Assembly (NCBI RefSeq): GCF_029760895.1
Contig: NZ_CP121679.1
Location: 620,001-684,000, forward strand
Reading direction: 5' to 3'
Length of the DNA stretch: 64,000 nt
DNA from: Ancylobacter sp. WKF20
GTDB lineage: Bacteria; Pseudomonadota; Alphaproteobacteria; Rhizobiales; Xanthobacteraceae
In this document: one piece after another, positions 36,035 through 45,486 of the stretch
Position numbering within the stretch: position 1 is the stretch's first letter
How the letters are laid out: each line of letters begins with the position of its first letter
The notes under the pieces: generated by a model
Told to the model about the DNA's origin: nothing
What the model saw: only the letters and a program-made list of their open reading frames with translations
Databases searched by the model: none
Translations under genes and position numbers: made by a program

Positions 36035-37252
36035 ATGACCGACTTCCACCGTATCCGCCGGCTGCCGCCCTATGTCTTCGAGCAGGTGAACCGGGTGAAG
36101 GCCGCCGCTCGCAATGGCGGTGCCGATATCGTGGATCTCGGCATGGGCAATCCGGACCTCGACGCGCCCGCCCATGTGGTGGAGAAGCTCAAGGACACCA
36201 TCGGGCGCCCCCGCACCGACCGCTATTCCGCCTCCAAGGGCATTCCGGGTCTGCGCCGCGCGCAGGCGGCCTATTATGAGCGCCGCTTCGGCGTGAAGCT
36301 GAACCCCGACACCCAGGTGGTCGCCACCCTCGGCTCCAAGGAAGGCTTCGCCAATATGGCGCAGGCCATCACCGCCCCGGGCGACGTGATCCTGGTGCCG
36401 AACCCGTCCTACCCGATCCACGCCTTCGGCTTCCTGATGGCCGGCGCGGCGATCCGCTCGGTGCCGTGCGAGCCCGGCCCGGAGTTCTTCCGGGCGCTGG
36501 AGCGCGCCGTGGTGCACTCGATCCCGTCGCCGCTCGCGCTCGTGCTGTGCTACCCGTCGAACCCGACGGCCTGCGTGGCGGATCTCGATTTCTACAAGGA
36601 CTGCGTCGCCTTCGCGAAGAAGCACGACCTGATCCTGCTCTCCGACCTCGCCTATTCCGAGGTCTATTTCGACGACAACCCGCCGCCTTCCGTGCTGCAG
36701 GTGCCGGGCGCGATGGATGTGACGGTGGAGTTCACCTCCATGTCCAAGACCTTCTCCATGGCCGGGTGGCGCATGGGCTTCGCGGTCGGCAATGAGCGGC
36801 TGATCGCGGCGCTGGCGCGGGTGAAGTCCTATCTCGACTACGGCGCCTATACGCCGATCCAGGTCGCGGCCACGGCGGCGCTGAACGGCCCGCAGGACTG
36901 CATCGCCGATATGCGCGCGGTCTACAAGAAGCGCCGCGACGCGCTGGTGGACAGCTTCGGCAAGGCGGGCTGGGAAATCCCGGTGCCGAGCGCCTCAATG
37001 TTCGCCTGGGCGCCGATCCCCGAGAGGTTCCGCCACATGGGCAGCGTCGAATTCGCCAAGCTGCTGATCGAGAAGGCGGATGTGGCCGTCGCTCCAGGCG
37101 TCGGCTTCGGCGAGCATGGCGATGAGTATGTCCGCATCGCGCTTGTGGAGAACGAGCAGCGCATCCGGCAGGCCGCCCGCAATGTCCGCCGGTTCCTTGA
37201 AACCGGCGCGGAAACATTGCACAACGTCGTCCCTCTCGCCGCGGCGCGCTGA
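36035..37252 (+). CDS. PLP-dependent aminotransferase, class I (AlaC / LL-DAP aminotransferase type)
   Basis: It has 405 residues from ATG 36035 (MTDFHRIRRLPPYVFE). The class I fold shows DLGMGNPDLDAPAHV near the N terminus, TLGSKEGFANMAQA, YPSNPTACV, SDLAYSEVYFDD and the PLP-lysine region FTSMSKTFSMAGWRMGFAVG. In alphaproteobacteria this group is called alanine transaminase (AlaC) or LL-diaminopimelate aminotransferase, and its gene usually lies just before hom, as here with 57 bp. The placement suggests a role in the aspartate/alanine family, but the true substrate needs assay. The ORF open from TTG 36026 adds only 'MRP'. Confidence 0.87.
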   Translation: MTDFHRIRRLPPYVFEQVNRVKAAARNGGADIVDLGMGNPDLDAPAHVVEKLKDTIGRPRTDRYSASKGIPGLRRAQAAYYERRFGVKLNPDTQVVATLGSKEGFANMAQAITAPGDVILVPNPSYPIHAFGFLMAGAAIRSVPCEPGPEFFRALERAVVHSIPSPLALVLCYPSNPTACVADLDFYKDCVAFAKKHDLILLSDLAYSEVYFDDNPPPSVLQVPGAMDVTVEFTSMSKTFSMAGWRMGFAVGNERLIAALARVKSYLDYGAYTPIQVAATAALNGPQDCIADMRAVYKKRRDALVDSFGKAGWEIPVPSASMFAWAPIPERFRHMGSVEFAKLLIEKADVAVAPGVGFGEHGDEYVRIALVENEQRIRQAARNVRRFLETGAETLHNVVPLAAAR

Positions 37253-37309
37253 CGCTCGGTCCTCCCGAACGGCGCCGCTTTCTGGTCTTCTGTTGAGTTC
37301 GGACAAACT

Positions 37310-38629
37310 ATGGCGCCGCCGCTGAAAATTGGCATCGCCGGCCTCGGGACGGTCGGCGCGGGCGTGGTGCGCATGCTGGCGCGTCGCAAGGACGAGATCG
37401 CCGCCCGCACCGGGCGTGTGGTCGAGGTCGTCGCCGTCAGCGCCCGTGACCGCTCCCGCAACCGCGACTGCGATCTCTCCGGCATCCGCTGGTTCGACAG
37501 TGCGGTCGAACTCGCCCGCGATCCCGACATCGACGTCTTCGTCGAGCTGATCGGCGGGCATGAAGGCACCGCCAAGGCGGCTGTCGAGGCGGCGATCGCC
37601 GCTGGCCACACCGTCGTCACCGCCAACAAGGCGCTGCTCGCCCATCACGGCGTGGCGCTCGCCTCGGCGGCGGAAGGCAAGGGCGTCGGCATCCGCTTCG
37701 AGGCGGCGGTCGCCGGTGGCATTCCCGTCATCAAGACGCTGCGCGAGGCGCTGCTCGGCAACCGCATCGCCCGCGTCTCCGGTATTCTCAACGGCACCTG
37801 CAACTACATCCTGACGCGGATGCGCGACGAGGGGCTCTCCTTCGAGGCGTGCCTCGATCAGGCGCAGCAGCTCGGCTATGCCGAGGCCGACCCGACCTTC
37901 GACGTCGATGGCTTCGACACCGCGCACAAGCTCTCGCTCCTCGCCGCGCTCGCCTTCGGTGTGCAGCCGGACCCGGATGCGATCCATGTCGAGGGTATCC
38001 GCTCCATCACTCTGCAGGATCTGGAAGCGGCCGACGAGCTCGGCTACCGCATCAAGCTGCTGGGCGTCGCCGCCCGTGCCGGCGAGGCGGTGGAGCTTCG
38101 CGTCCACCCCACCATGGTGCCCAAACATTGGCCAATCGCGCAGGTCTCCGGCGTGACCAATGCGGTGGCGATCGATGGTGACGCGGTGGCGCTGACGCTG
38201 GTTGGCCCCGGCGCCGGCAGCGACGCGACGGCGTCCGCCGTGGTCGGCGACATTTGCGACCTCGCCAGTGGCGCGGCGGGCACACCTTTCGGCTGGAAGG
38301 CGGAAAATCTCCGCCCGGCGGGCAAGGCCGCCATCCAGCGTCATGAAGGTGGCTATTATATCCGCCTCGCGGCGGTCGATCGGCCTGGAACGGCGGCAGC
38401 CATTGCCCGCCATATGGCCGAGCAGAACATCTCGCTCGAGTCCATAATGCAGCACCGGCGGGGCCGCCCTCATGGCGGAGACCGGGCTGACAGCGCGGAG
38501 GACCCGGCACCTGTGGTGCTGATCACCTACGCCACGAACGAGGACGCGGTGCGCCGCGCGATCGCCGCCATCGACCTCGATGGCGTCATTGCGCAGCCGC
38601 CGCAGGTGATACGGATCGAGAAGGACTGA
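37310..38629 (+). CDS. hom: Homoserine dehydrogenase
   Basis: NAD(P)-dependent reduction of aspartate semialdehyde to homoserine, the entry to threonine and methionine synthesis. It has 439 residues: Rossmann domain with GIAGLGTVGAGVVRML and VTANKALLAHHG; catalytic domain with GILNGTCNYIL and EADPTFDVDGFD; and a C-terminal ACT domain starting around YYIRLAAVDRPGTAAAIARH, which usually mediates threonine feedback inhibition. The gene is 15 bp before glpX, so the two are likely co-transcribed with the upstream aminotransferase. Confidence 0.96.
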   Translation: MAPPLKIGIAGLGTVGAGVVRMLARRKDEIAARTGRVVEVVAVSARDRSRNRDCDLSGIRWFDSAVELARDPDIDVFVELIGGHEGTAKAAVEAAIAAGHTVVTANKALLAHHGVALASAAEGKGVGIRFEAAVAGGIPVIKTLREALLGNRIARVSGILNGTCNYILTRMRDEGLSFEACLDQAQQLGYAEADPTFDVDGFDTAHKLSLLAALAFGVQPDPDAIHVEGIRSITLQDLEAADELGYRIKLLGVAARAGEAVELRVHPTMVPKHWPIAQVSGVTNAVAIDGDAVALTLVGPGAGSDATASAVVGDICDLASGAAGTPFGWKAENLRPAGKAAIQRHEGGYYIRLAAVDRPGTAAAIARHMAEQNISLESIMQHRRGRPHGGDRADSAEDPAPVVLITYATNEDAVRRAIAAIDLDGVIAQPPQVIRIEKD

Positions 38630-38643
38630 GAGGGGCTGGGACG

Positions 38644-39639
38644 ATGGCGGAAGAAATTACGGTCAAGGCAGGGCAGGCGCTCGAGCGCATCCTGACGCTC
38701 GAACTGGTGCGCGTCACCGAGCGCGCGGCGGTGGCTTCCGCCAGCCTGCGCGGGCGCGGCGACGAGAAGGCGGCCGACAAGGCCGCGGTGGACGCCATGC
38801 GTCGCGAGCTGAACCGCCTGCCGATCGCTGGCCGCATCGTCATCGGCGAGGGTGAGCGCGACGAGGCGCCGATGCTGTTCATCGGCGAGGAAGTCGGCAC
38901 CGGCAAGGGCCCGGCGGTAGACATCGCTGTCGACCCGCTCGAAGGCACCACGCTCTGCGCCAAGAACATGCCGGGCTCCATCGCGGTGATGGCGATGGCG
39001 GAAGGCGGCACGCTGCTCTACGCGCCCGACGTCTACATGGACAAGATCGCCATCGGGCCGGGCTACCCGAAGGGCACGATCGACATCGACGCCACGCCCG
39101 AGGAGAACATCCAGTCCCTGGCCAAGGCCAAGGGCGTGAAGCCCTCCGAGATCACCGCGCTGATCCTCGACCGTCCCCGCCACGCGGCGATCATCGAGGC
39201 GGTGCGCAAGACCGGCGCGGCCGTGCAGCTCATCACCGACGGTGATGTCGCGGGCGTGATCCACACCACCAACCCGGACGAGACCGGCGTCGACATCTAT
39301 CTCGGCACCGGCGGCGCGCCGGAAGGCGTGCTGGCGGCGGCGGCCCTGCGCTGCATCGGCGGCGAGATGTACACCCGCCTGATCCTCGACACCGAGGAGA
39401 AGCGCGAGCGCGCCAAGAAGATGGGCGTCACCGACCCGAAGAAGATCTACACCATCACCGACATGGTGCGCGGCGACTGCCTGATCGCGGCAACGGGCGT
39501 CACCACCGGCAATCTGCTCAAGGGCGTGAAGTATGAGCGCGGCGTGGTGAAGACCCACACCGTCGTGATGCGCTCGGCTTCCGGCACGGTGCGCTGGATC
39601 GAGGCCGAGCACCGCGACCTCTCCAAGTTCCATCTCTGA
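38644..39639 (+). CDS. glpX: Fructose-1,6-bisphosphatase class II (GlpX)
   Basis: Hydrolyses fructose 1,6-bisphosphate in gluconeogenesis; class II enzymes in autotrophs also act on sedoheptulose 1,7-bisphosphate. It has 331 residues. Family motifs: VIGEGERDEAPMLFIGE with metal-binding acids, AVDPLEGTTLCAKNMPGSIA, ITDGDVAGVIHT and LGTGGAPEGVLAAAALRC. Directly after hom and ended by a strong hairpin terminator, it closes this operon. No Calvin-cycle genes are nearby, so the housekeeping gluconeogenic role is the simplest reading. Confidence 0.96.
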   Translation: MAEEITVKAGQALERILTLELVRVTERAAVASASLRGRGDEKAADKAAVDAMRRELNRLPIAGRIVIGEGERDEAPMLFIGEEVGTGKGPAVDIAVDPLEGTTLCAKNMPGSIAVMAMAEGGTLLYAPDVYMDKIAIGPGYPKGTIDIDATPEENIQSLAKAKGVKPSEITALILDRPRHAAIIEAVRKTGAAVQLITDGDVAGVIHTTNPDETGVDIYLGTGGAPEGVLAAAALRCIGGEMYTRLILDTEEKRERAKKMGVTDPKKIYTITDMVRGDCLIAATGVTTGNLLKGVKYERGVVKTHTVVMRSASGTVRWIEAEHRDLSKFHL

Positions 39640-39674
39640 GAGGCGCCGCCCGCTGCGGCGGTTGGCTTAAGGAT

Positions 39675-39704
39675 AAAAGGGCGCCGTCAGGCGCCCTTTT
39701 TGTT
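39675..39704 (+). terminator. Rho-independent terminator after glpX
   Basis: Perfect 11-bp stem aaaagggcgcc/ggcgccctttt (39675-39685 and 39690-39700) with a 4-nt loop, followed by a T-tract. It ends the aminotransferase-hom-glpX transcript. Confidence 0.92.
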
Positions 39705-39752
39705 TCGCAGCTCCGCGTCGCTGGGAGGGAGATGACGGGTTCATCTGCCGCT

Positions 39753-39780
39753 TTGGTCGCGGCGCGGTGTGCTGTATACC
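39753..39780 (+). promoter_or_regulatory. Predicted promoter of the orphan small gene
   Basis: TTGGTC (39753-39758), a 16-bp spacer, then TATACC (39775-39780), which leaves about 68 nt to the start codon at 39855. Prediction only. Confidence 0.45.
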
Positions 39781-39854
39781 AGAGCGGTGCGGTGGCGCGG
39801 CCCGTCAGGGGCGCCTCCCACCCAACGCCAAGCCAATTGCCAAGGGAACGACCC

Positions 39855-40196
39855 ATGACCGCTCCTCATTCGCTGCTTCCGCCCCTGCTGTCCAAGATCG
39901 ACGCGCTGATCGCCGCCGAGAAGTACCAGGAGGTCGCCGAGGCCTACACGGCTTTCGTGACGGAGCACGCGACCACCAACTACCTCGCTTCCGAGCCGAT
40001 TCCGTTCAAGCTGAACGTCGCCTTCTCGAAGAAGTATGGCTCCTCCGCCACCAACACCTTCACCCTGCGCCACACCACCTGGGCGTCGGATGTGAAGGCG
40101 GCGCTGAAGGCCGGCCCCGGCGATTTCGCCGCGCTGGTTGCCAAGTATGAGGCCGAGGTTGCCGAGCTCGCCAAGTCGGCGAAGAAGGTCGCCTGA
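39855..40196 (+). CDS. 113-residue protein of unknown function
   Basis: It has 113 residues from ATG 39855 (MTAPHSLLPPLLSKIDALI). It seems soluble: no signal peptide, no membrane segment and no Cys. A helical N-terminal part (KIDALIAAEKYQEVAEAYTAFVTEH) leads to SEPIPFKLNVAFSKKYGSSATNTFTLRHTTWASD, then a helical, Ala/Lys-rich C terminus ending AKSAKKVA. I do not recognise the family. It stands alone between a terminator of glpX and its own strong terminator, with a predicted promoter, so it is a single-gene unit. Codon use is like its neighbours. Confidence 0.75.
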   Translation: MTAPHSLLPPLLSKIDALIAAEKYQEVAEAYTAFVTEHATTNYLASEPIPFKLNVAFSKKYGSSATNTFTLRHTTWASDVKAALKAGPGDFAALVAKYEAEVAELAKSAKKVA

Positions 40197-40222
40197 GCGA
40201 TTTTTCGATCGATGATCGTCGG

Positions 40223-40249
40223 AAAGGCCGGCCTCGTGCCGGCCTTTTT
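40223..40249. terminator. Rho-independent terminator after the orphan small gene
   Basis: 10-bp stem aaaggccggc/gccggccttt (40223-40232 and 40238-40247), loop of 5, T-tract to 40249. It also works in reverse for the convergent esterase gene. Confidence 0.9.
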
Positions 40250-40267
40250 GTTAGCGCTGCTGTCGCC

Positions 40268-40975
40268 TCAGCCGCGCGGCGGCACATCCTTGAGGAAATA
40301 ATCGACGCCGAGCTGCACCATGGGCGGTTGCGAGGCGTGCGGCCCGCCATGTTCGACATAGGTCAGTTCATAGCCGGCATGGCGCAGCTTGGCGGCGTGC
40401 GAGCGGCCGGCCGTGGCAATCGGCGTCTGCGTGTCCTGTTGCCCATGGGCGATGAACACCTTGGGCGAGCCTTCCTGCGCCAGCACCGTCATGAAGCCGG
40501 CTGAGAAGGCGAGGATGTGGGTGACGATCTGCCCGTTGCTGAGCCCGTTTGACAGCGAATAGCTGCCCCCGTCCGAATGCCCGGCAAAGGCGAAATGCGT
40601 GGGGTCCAGCGAGAAGCGCGAGGCCACCTCGGCGAGCCCGACATCCAGTCGCTCGCGGTCGGGTCCGTTGCCGGCAATGACGATGTCCCAGGTCGGAAAC
40701 AGCGACTGCGGCACGAGCAGCAGGAAACCGCGCTCCTCCGCATGGCGGCGCATGATCGGCAGGATCTTCTCGGCGCTGCCGCCGCCACCATGGAACAGGC
40801 ACATGAAGGGCGTCGGCCGGCCGGGATCGATTCCCTCAGGCACGATCAGCACATAATCGCGCGTGTCGAACAGGCCGAGATCATGCCGGCCGGGCGGCAG
40901 CGGCGGCTTGGAGGGCGCGGTGTGCTGGAAGGACAGGCGGCCGAGGAGCGACAGGTCGAGCATGGCGCGCACCAT
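40268..40975 (-). CDS. Esterase, PHB-depolymerase/phospholipase-like alpha/beta hydrolase
   Basis: It has 235 residues from ATG 40975 (MVRAMLDLSLLGRL); a start at 40963 is also possible. No signal peptide is visible, so it is probably cytosolic. The fold runs DYVLIVPEGIDPGRPTPFMCLFHGGGGS (oxyanion loop), nucleophile elbow AGHSDGGSY (GxSxG), acid in IAHGQQDTQTPI, and catalytic His in GGPHASQP. The pattern fits polyhydroxybutyrate-depolymerase-like esterases and phospholipase/carboxylesterases. A frame open to 41272 is without similarity and is not used. It is divergent from the EamA gene, 226 bp apart. Confidence 0.85.
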   Translation of the reverse strand: MVRAMLDLSLLGRLSFQHTAPSKPPLPPGRHDLGLFDTRDYVLIVPEGIDPGRPTPFMCLFHGGGGSAEKILPIMRRHAEERGFLLLVPQSLFPTWDIVIAGNGPDRERLDVGLAEVASRFSLDPTHFAFAGHSDGGSYSLSNGLSNGQIVTHILAFSAGFMTVLAQEGSPKVFIAHGQQDTQTPIATAGRSHAAKLRHAGYELTYVEHGGPHASQPPMVQLGVDYFLKDVPPRG

Positions 40976-41201
40976 ACCCAGCCGGCTCAACGCCGCAAGA
41001 GGGCAGGGCGCCGCGTGGTCGCCCGAGACCGGAGGCCAGCACCTCCGCCATGAGGCCGGTGCAGGGCAGGCATCGACGATGCCGGCTTTGCTTTGAGGCG
41101 CGGGAGCGCTATCAGCGGGAAACTGGCCGCCCGCTCGCGAGTCCGCGCCGGTGGCAGCTTCCGCTCGGGGTTGCCGGTCCGTCCCTCGCCACTGCGTCCC
41201 C

Positions 41202-42071
41202 ATGCCCTTTCGTGACAAGCTGTTCGCCCTCGCCGTCGTCTGCGTCTGGGCGCTGAACATGATCGTCATCAAGCTCGGCGTTCAGGAGATCCCGCCCTTG
41301 CTGACGACGGCGCTGCGATTCGTCGTGGTCTCGGCGCTGCTGGTCCCGTTCACCCGCATCACCCGCGCGCAGCTGCCGGGCATCCTGCTGGTGTCCTTCA
41401 CCTTCGGCACGGTGCATTTTGGCCTGCTCTTCGCGGCGCTGGAGCATGCGGAGGCCGGCACAAGCGCGGTCATCATCCAGCTCGGCGGACCGATCGCCAC
41501 GGTGCTGGCGTGCCTGATGCTGAAGGAGCCGCTGGGGCGGCTGCGCTCCGCCGGTCTGGTGATCTCGCTCGCCGGCATTCTCATCATCGCCGCCGGGCCG
41601 ACCTGGCCGAGCCCGCTCGGCCTCGCCCTGCTGGTCGCCAGCGCCACCGGCTGGGCGGTGACCAACCTCATCGTCAACCACATGTCCAGCGTCTCGCCCA
41701 TGACCATGATGGGCTGGTCCTCGCTGTTTTCCGTGCCGCAGCTCTTCCTCGCCTCATGGCTGTTCGAGGCGGAGCGCTGGGGCATGGTGGCGACGGCGGG
41801 GATCCATGGCTGGATGGCGGTCGTCTATAGCGCCATCGCCTCGTCGATCATCGGCTACGGCATCTGGTACTGGCTGCTGCAGCGCCATTCGGTGAATGCG
41901 GTGGTGCCCTATTCCATGCTGAACCCGTTGCTCACCGTGCTGTTCGGCATCGTGCTGATCGGCGACGCGCCCTCGCTGGTGAAGCTCATCGGCGCGCTGG
42001 TGATGGTGATCGGCGTGGCGCTGATCCTGCGCAAGCCTTCCGCGCCCACCACGCTGCCCGACACGGCGTGA
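41202..42071 (+). CDS. EamA-family (DMT superfamily) transporter
   Basis: Inner-membrane metabolite exporter. It has 289 residues and about ten membrane segments in two EamA repeats, roughly 1-140 and 145-280. The first repeat shows ALAVVCVWALNMIVIKLG; the pairs GTSAVIIQLGGPIATVLACL and VNAVVPYSMLNPLLTVLFGI are typical for the end of each repeat. The substrate is unknown; close relatives export amino acids or their derivatives. It converges on the phytase-like gene with a 39-bp gap. Confidence 0.88.
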   Translation: MPFRDKLFALAVVCVWALNMIVIKLGVQEIPPLLTTALRFVVVSALLVPFTRITRAQLPGILLVSFTFGTVHFGLLFAALEHAEAGTSAVIIQLGGPIATVLACLMLKEPLGRLRSAGLVISLAGILIIAAGPTWPSPLGLALLVASATGWAVTNLIVNHMSSVSPMTMMGWSSLFSVPQLFLASWLFEAERWGMVATAGIHGWMAVVYSAIASSIIGYGIWYWLLQRHSVNAVVPYSMLNPLLTVLFGIVLIGDAPSLVKLIGALVMVIGVALILRKPSAPTTLPDTA

Positions 42072-42110
42072 GAACCGGGGCGTTGCCGCCCCGGCTCCTG
42101 TTCTCGTGCT

Positions 42111-43469
42111 TCACTTGGCCTTCAGGAAATCGCCGACCTCGAGCAGGATAAGCTCGTTGTCGTCCGCCTTCGCAGGATCGCGCGAGGAGGAGAAGGGCAG
42201 GTTGTTGTCATTGCCGACCACGATATGCGTGGCGTCGACCACATCCACGTCCTCGATGGTGAAGAAGGGGAAGGTCAGCACGCCGTCATTCAGCGGCTTC
42301 TTCGCCTTCTTGTCGGGATCGGCGATGTTCATCAGGTCGATATGGCCGATCTTGCGCACCGGCTGGCCGGCATTGGCGTCGGTCAGCTCGATCTTGTAGA
42401 TGCGCTTGAACTTGGCGAGGTCGTGGAAGCAGTCCGGGCCCTTGGTGCCCTCGGCGCAGGCCTTGTCCTTGGTGCCCTCGCCATTGTCGCGCTCGATGAT
42501 CAGGCCGGTGGTGCCGTCGATCATGTTGAAGTCGCCGATGGCATTGCCGTTCTGCTCGAGAACGTACTGCCACATGCGGCCGGTCCACTTGCCGTTGGCC
42601 ACATCGAATTCGAGGATCGGCAGGAATTCCTTGCCGTCCGCGGTCTTCTGCCAGTCCTTCTTCTCGGCGTCCCAGAGCGGGCCTTCGAGCAGCGCGTAGA
42701 GGAACTTGCCGTCCTTGGAGGCGGCCATGCCCTCATAGCCCTTGGAGCGGCGGGCGTTGAAGGTCGCCGGCGCGTTCGGCGCGGCGGGGGAGGTGACCGA
42801 CGGGCTGTCGGGCGAGCGCACCGGCGTCTCGCCGGCGACCGTCTCGAACACCTGCTTCACCTTGCCGGTCAGGTCCGCCTTGATGAGGAAGGGGCCGAAC
42901 TCTTCGCCGATCCACAAATCGTCGCCGATGATCTGGAAGCTCTCGAGATCGAAATCGGCGCCGGTGAGATAGCGCTTCTCCGTACCCTCATGGACGATGC
43001 GGAACGGCACCTTCTTGTCGGGATCGGTGAGGAAGACGGTCGCCACCGGCTGGAAGGTGCCGGTCGACCAGTCGACCTTGTAATGGCGCAGGAAGAGCGC
43101 CGAATCCGGGCTATTGGCCTTCGAGCCGAAGCCATTATCGGTGATGATCCAGAACGAGCCGTCCGGCATCACCTTGATGCCCGAATGACCCTGCACCGGC
43201 TGGCCCTTGAAGGGCACGGAAACGCCGGTCGGCCGGCCCGCCGATTTGCCCATCACCGAGCCGAGAGCCTCCACGCGCACGCCGGTGGTGTATTTGCCGG
43301 AGGTCTTGAGATCCTCCGGCGCGTCGGCCGGCATCTCGATGAAGGTCTGCGCCGGCAGCACGGCGTGGCCGACGAGCGTCGCCGGAAAGGTCTGGTCGGC
43401 GCGGGCGGGCGTGCCGAGCATCAGCAGCGCAACGGCGGCGCCGGCGAGCAGCGAGGAACGCAGCAACAT
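42111..43469 (-). CDS. Secreted phytase-like esterase (PF13449 type)
   Basis: It has 452 residues from ATG 43469 (MLLRSSLLAGAAVALLML), after a ggagaccaacc ribosome-binding site. The signal peptide runs to PARADQTF near residue 25, so it is exported. The mature protein is a beta-propeller: GHSGIKVMPDGSFWIITDNGFGSKANSPD, LESFQIIGDDLWIGEEFGPFLIKAD, then KGYEGMAASKDGKFLYALLEGPL, and the last blade DVVDATHIVVGNDNNLPFSS. This is the 'esterase-like activity of phytase' family; true substrate is unknown. The frame stays open to 44564 against recJ but is not coding there. Confidence 0.9.
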   Translation of the reverse strand: MLLRSSLLAGAAVALLMLGTPARADQTFPATLVGHAVLPAQTFIEMPADAPEDLKTSGKYTTGVRVEALGSVMGKSAGRPTGVSVPFKGQPVQGHSGIKVMPDGSFWIITDNGFGSKANSPDSALFLRHYKVDWSTGTFQPVATVFLTDPDKKVPFRIVHEGTEKRYLTGADFDLESFQIIGDDLWIGEEFGPFLIKADLTGKVKQVFETVAGETPVRSPDSPSVTSPAAPNAPATFNARRSKGYEGMAASKDGKFLYALLEGPLWDAEKKDWQKTADGKEFLPILEFDVANGKWTGRMWQYVLEQNGNAIGDFNMIDGTTGLIIERDNGEGTKDKACAEGTKGPDCFHDLAKFKRIYKIELTDANAGQPVRKIGHIDLMNIADPDKKAKKPLNDGVLTFPFFTIEDVDVVDATHIVVGNDNNLPFSSSRDPAKADDNELILLEVGDFLKAK

Positions 43470-43640
43470 GGTTGGTCTCCTGTCGTGGGGATCGGGTGAG
43501 CCGAGGCGCCTTTCCTGAGGCTCGCGCATGTCGTTGCGGCAACAGGCGCACGACATGTTCATGACCATTTCCCGCCGTGAGCACCCGACAGGCGCGCCGC
43601 CTCTCGACGCGCCCGCGAAGTTAGGGCTTATCCTCGGCGC

Positions 43641-45461
43641 ATGAGTCTGACCCTCCCGACCGCGGCGCCGCCGCCGCGTGCCTTTCTCGGTGTGAAGCAT
43701 TCCGCGCTTGGCCGCTTCTGGCGCGAGCGCCTCGACGCGCGCGGCGCGCAGACGACGATGGCCATCGTCCAGCGCCAGGGCGTGCCGGAGATCCTCGCCC
43801 GCGTGCTGGCTGGGCGCGGCGTCGCCATCGAGGAGGTCGAGGCCTATCTCGACCCGACGGTGCGTCGCCTGCTGCCGGACCCGGACACGCTGACCGACAT
43901 GGCCCCCGCCGTCGCCCGCCTCGCCGATGCGGTGGAGAAGGGCGAGGCGGTCGCGGTGTTCGGTGATTATGACGTGGACGGTGCCACCTCCACCGCGCTG
44001 CTGGTCGAGGTGCTGCGAGCTGGCGGGCTCGATCCCGCCTTCCACATTCCCGACCGCATCTTCGAGGGCTACGGGCCGAACATCCCGGCCATCGAGGCGT
44101 TGGCGGCCAATGGGGCGCGCCTGCTGGTCACCGTCGATTGCGGCACGATGAGCTTCGAGCCTTTCGCCCGCGCCCGCGAGCTGGGGCTGGACGTCGTGGT
44201 GATCGACCATCACCAGGCCGGCGAGAGCCTGCCGGAGGTCACCGCTTTGGTGAACCCCAACCGCGCCGATGACCTCTCCGGCCTTGGCCATCTCTGCGCC
44301 GTCGGCCTCGTCTTCGTCACGGCGGTGGGACTGGTGCGCGAGCTGCGCCGGCGTGGCTTCTGGACCGATGCCCGACCGGCGCCGGACCTGCTGTCCTTTC
44401 TCGATATCGTCGCGCTCGGCACGGTGGCGGATGTGGTGCCGCTCACCGGCCTCAACCGCGCCTTCGTCACCAAGGGACTGATCGTGCTGCGCCAGCGGCT
44501 GCGGCCGGGGCTGACAGCGCTGATGGATGCCGCCCGCCTCTCCGGCCCGCCCAAGGCATGGCATCTTGGCTTCCTGCTAGGGCCCCGCATCAATGCCGGC
44601 GGGCGCATTGGCGACGCCGCGCTTGGCACGCGCCTGCTGCTCACCCGCGATCCCATCGAGGCGGCGGTGATCGCCGCCGAGCTCGACCGGCTTAACACCG
44701 AGCGCCAGCAGGTGGAGCGCGCCATCGTCGCGCAGGCCGAGGCCGAGGCGGAAGCCTCGCTCGGCCTTGCCGGGGAGGGCAGCGTGATCCTGTCCTCCGG
44801 CGAGGGCTGGCATCCCGGCGTCGTCGGGCTGGTGGCCGCCCGGCTGAAGGAGAAGTTCGGTCGCCCGGCCTTCGCCATCGCCTTCACCGGCGCCATGGGC
44901 TCCGGCTCGGCCCGCTCCATTCCCGGCGTTGATGTTGGCCGCGCCGTGCGTGGCGCGGTGGATCGGGGGCTGTTGGTGAAGGGCGGCGGCCACGCCATGG
45001 CGGCCGGTCTCACCATCGCCCGCGAGCGGCTGGGCGAGCTGCGCGCCTATCTCGACGAGGCGCTCTCCGGCGCGGTGGAAGAAGCGCGGGCGGTCGATGA
45101 GACGGTGATCGACGGCGCGCTCTCCGCCGCCGGCGCGACGCCGGAATTGATCGAGCTGATCGAGCGTGCCGGCCCCTATGGCGCGGGCAACCCGCAGCCG
45201 ATCTTCGCCTTTCCCGCCCACCGCCTTGTCTATGCCGAGGCCGGCAGCGCCGATCAGGTGCGCGTGCGGCTGCGCAGTTCGGATGGCACGATCCTGTCGG
45301 GCGTCGCCTTTCGCGCGGTGAACACACCGCTCGGCCAGAGCCTTCTCGCCGCGCGCGGCCAGAACATCCATGTCGCCGGCATGCTGGAACTCGACAGCTG
45401 GCAGGGGCGCACGCAGGTCAATCTGCGTGTCAACGATGTCGCCATTCCCGAAATCGGTTGA
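43641..45461 (+). CDS. recJ: Single-stranded-DNA-specific exonuclease RecJ
   Basis: 5'-3' exonuclease for recombination, mismatch and gap repair. It has 606 residues, within the family range. The DHH domain has AVFGDYDVDGATSTALL, DCG in LVTVDCGTMS and the signature VVIDHHQAG; the motif LVNPNRADD follows. The DHHA1 domain holds VKGGGHAMAAGLT, and an OB-like C-terminal domain ends with NLRVNDVAI. The gene is divergent from the phytase-like gene (171 bp apart). No other repair gene is adjacent. Confidence 0.95.
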   Translation: MSLTLPTAAPPPRAFLGVKHSALGRFWRERLDARGAQTTMAIVQRQGVPEILARVLAGRGVAIEEVEAYLDPTVRRLLPDPDTLTDMAPAVARLADAVEKGEAVAVFGDYDVDGATSTALLVEVLRAGGLDPAFHIPDRIFEGYGPNIPAIEALAANGARLLVTVDCGTMSFEPFARARELGLDVVVIDHHQAGESLPEVTALVNPNRADDLSGLGHLCAVGLVFVTAVGLVRELRRRGFWTDARPAPDLLSFLDIVALGTVADVVPLTGLNRAFVTKGLIVLRQRLRPGLTALMDAARLSGPPKAWHLGFLLGPRINAGGRIGDAALGTRLLLTRDPIEAAVIAAELDRLNTERQQVERAIVAQAEAEAEASLGLAGEGSVILSSGEGWHPGVVGLVAARLKEKFGRPAFAIAFTGAMGSGSARSIPGVDVGRAVRGAVDRGLLVKGGGHAMAAGLTIARERLGELRAYLDEALSGAVEEARAVDETVIDGALSAAGATPELIELIERAGPYGAGNPQPIFAFPAHRLVYAEAGSADQVRVRLRSSDGTILSGVAFRAVNTPLGQSLLAARGQNIHVAGMLELDSWQGRTQVNLRVNDVAIPEIG

Positions 45462-45486
45462 TTATCATGGGCTTGAGCCGGCCATC

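Noticed and set aside
43470..44564. Upstream extension of the phytase-like gene over recJ
   Set aside because: The secreted form starts at 43469 with a signal peptide and ribosome-binding site; the extension overlaps recJ on the other strand.
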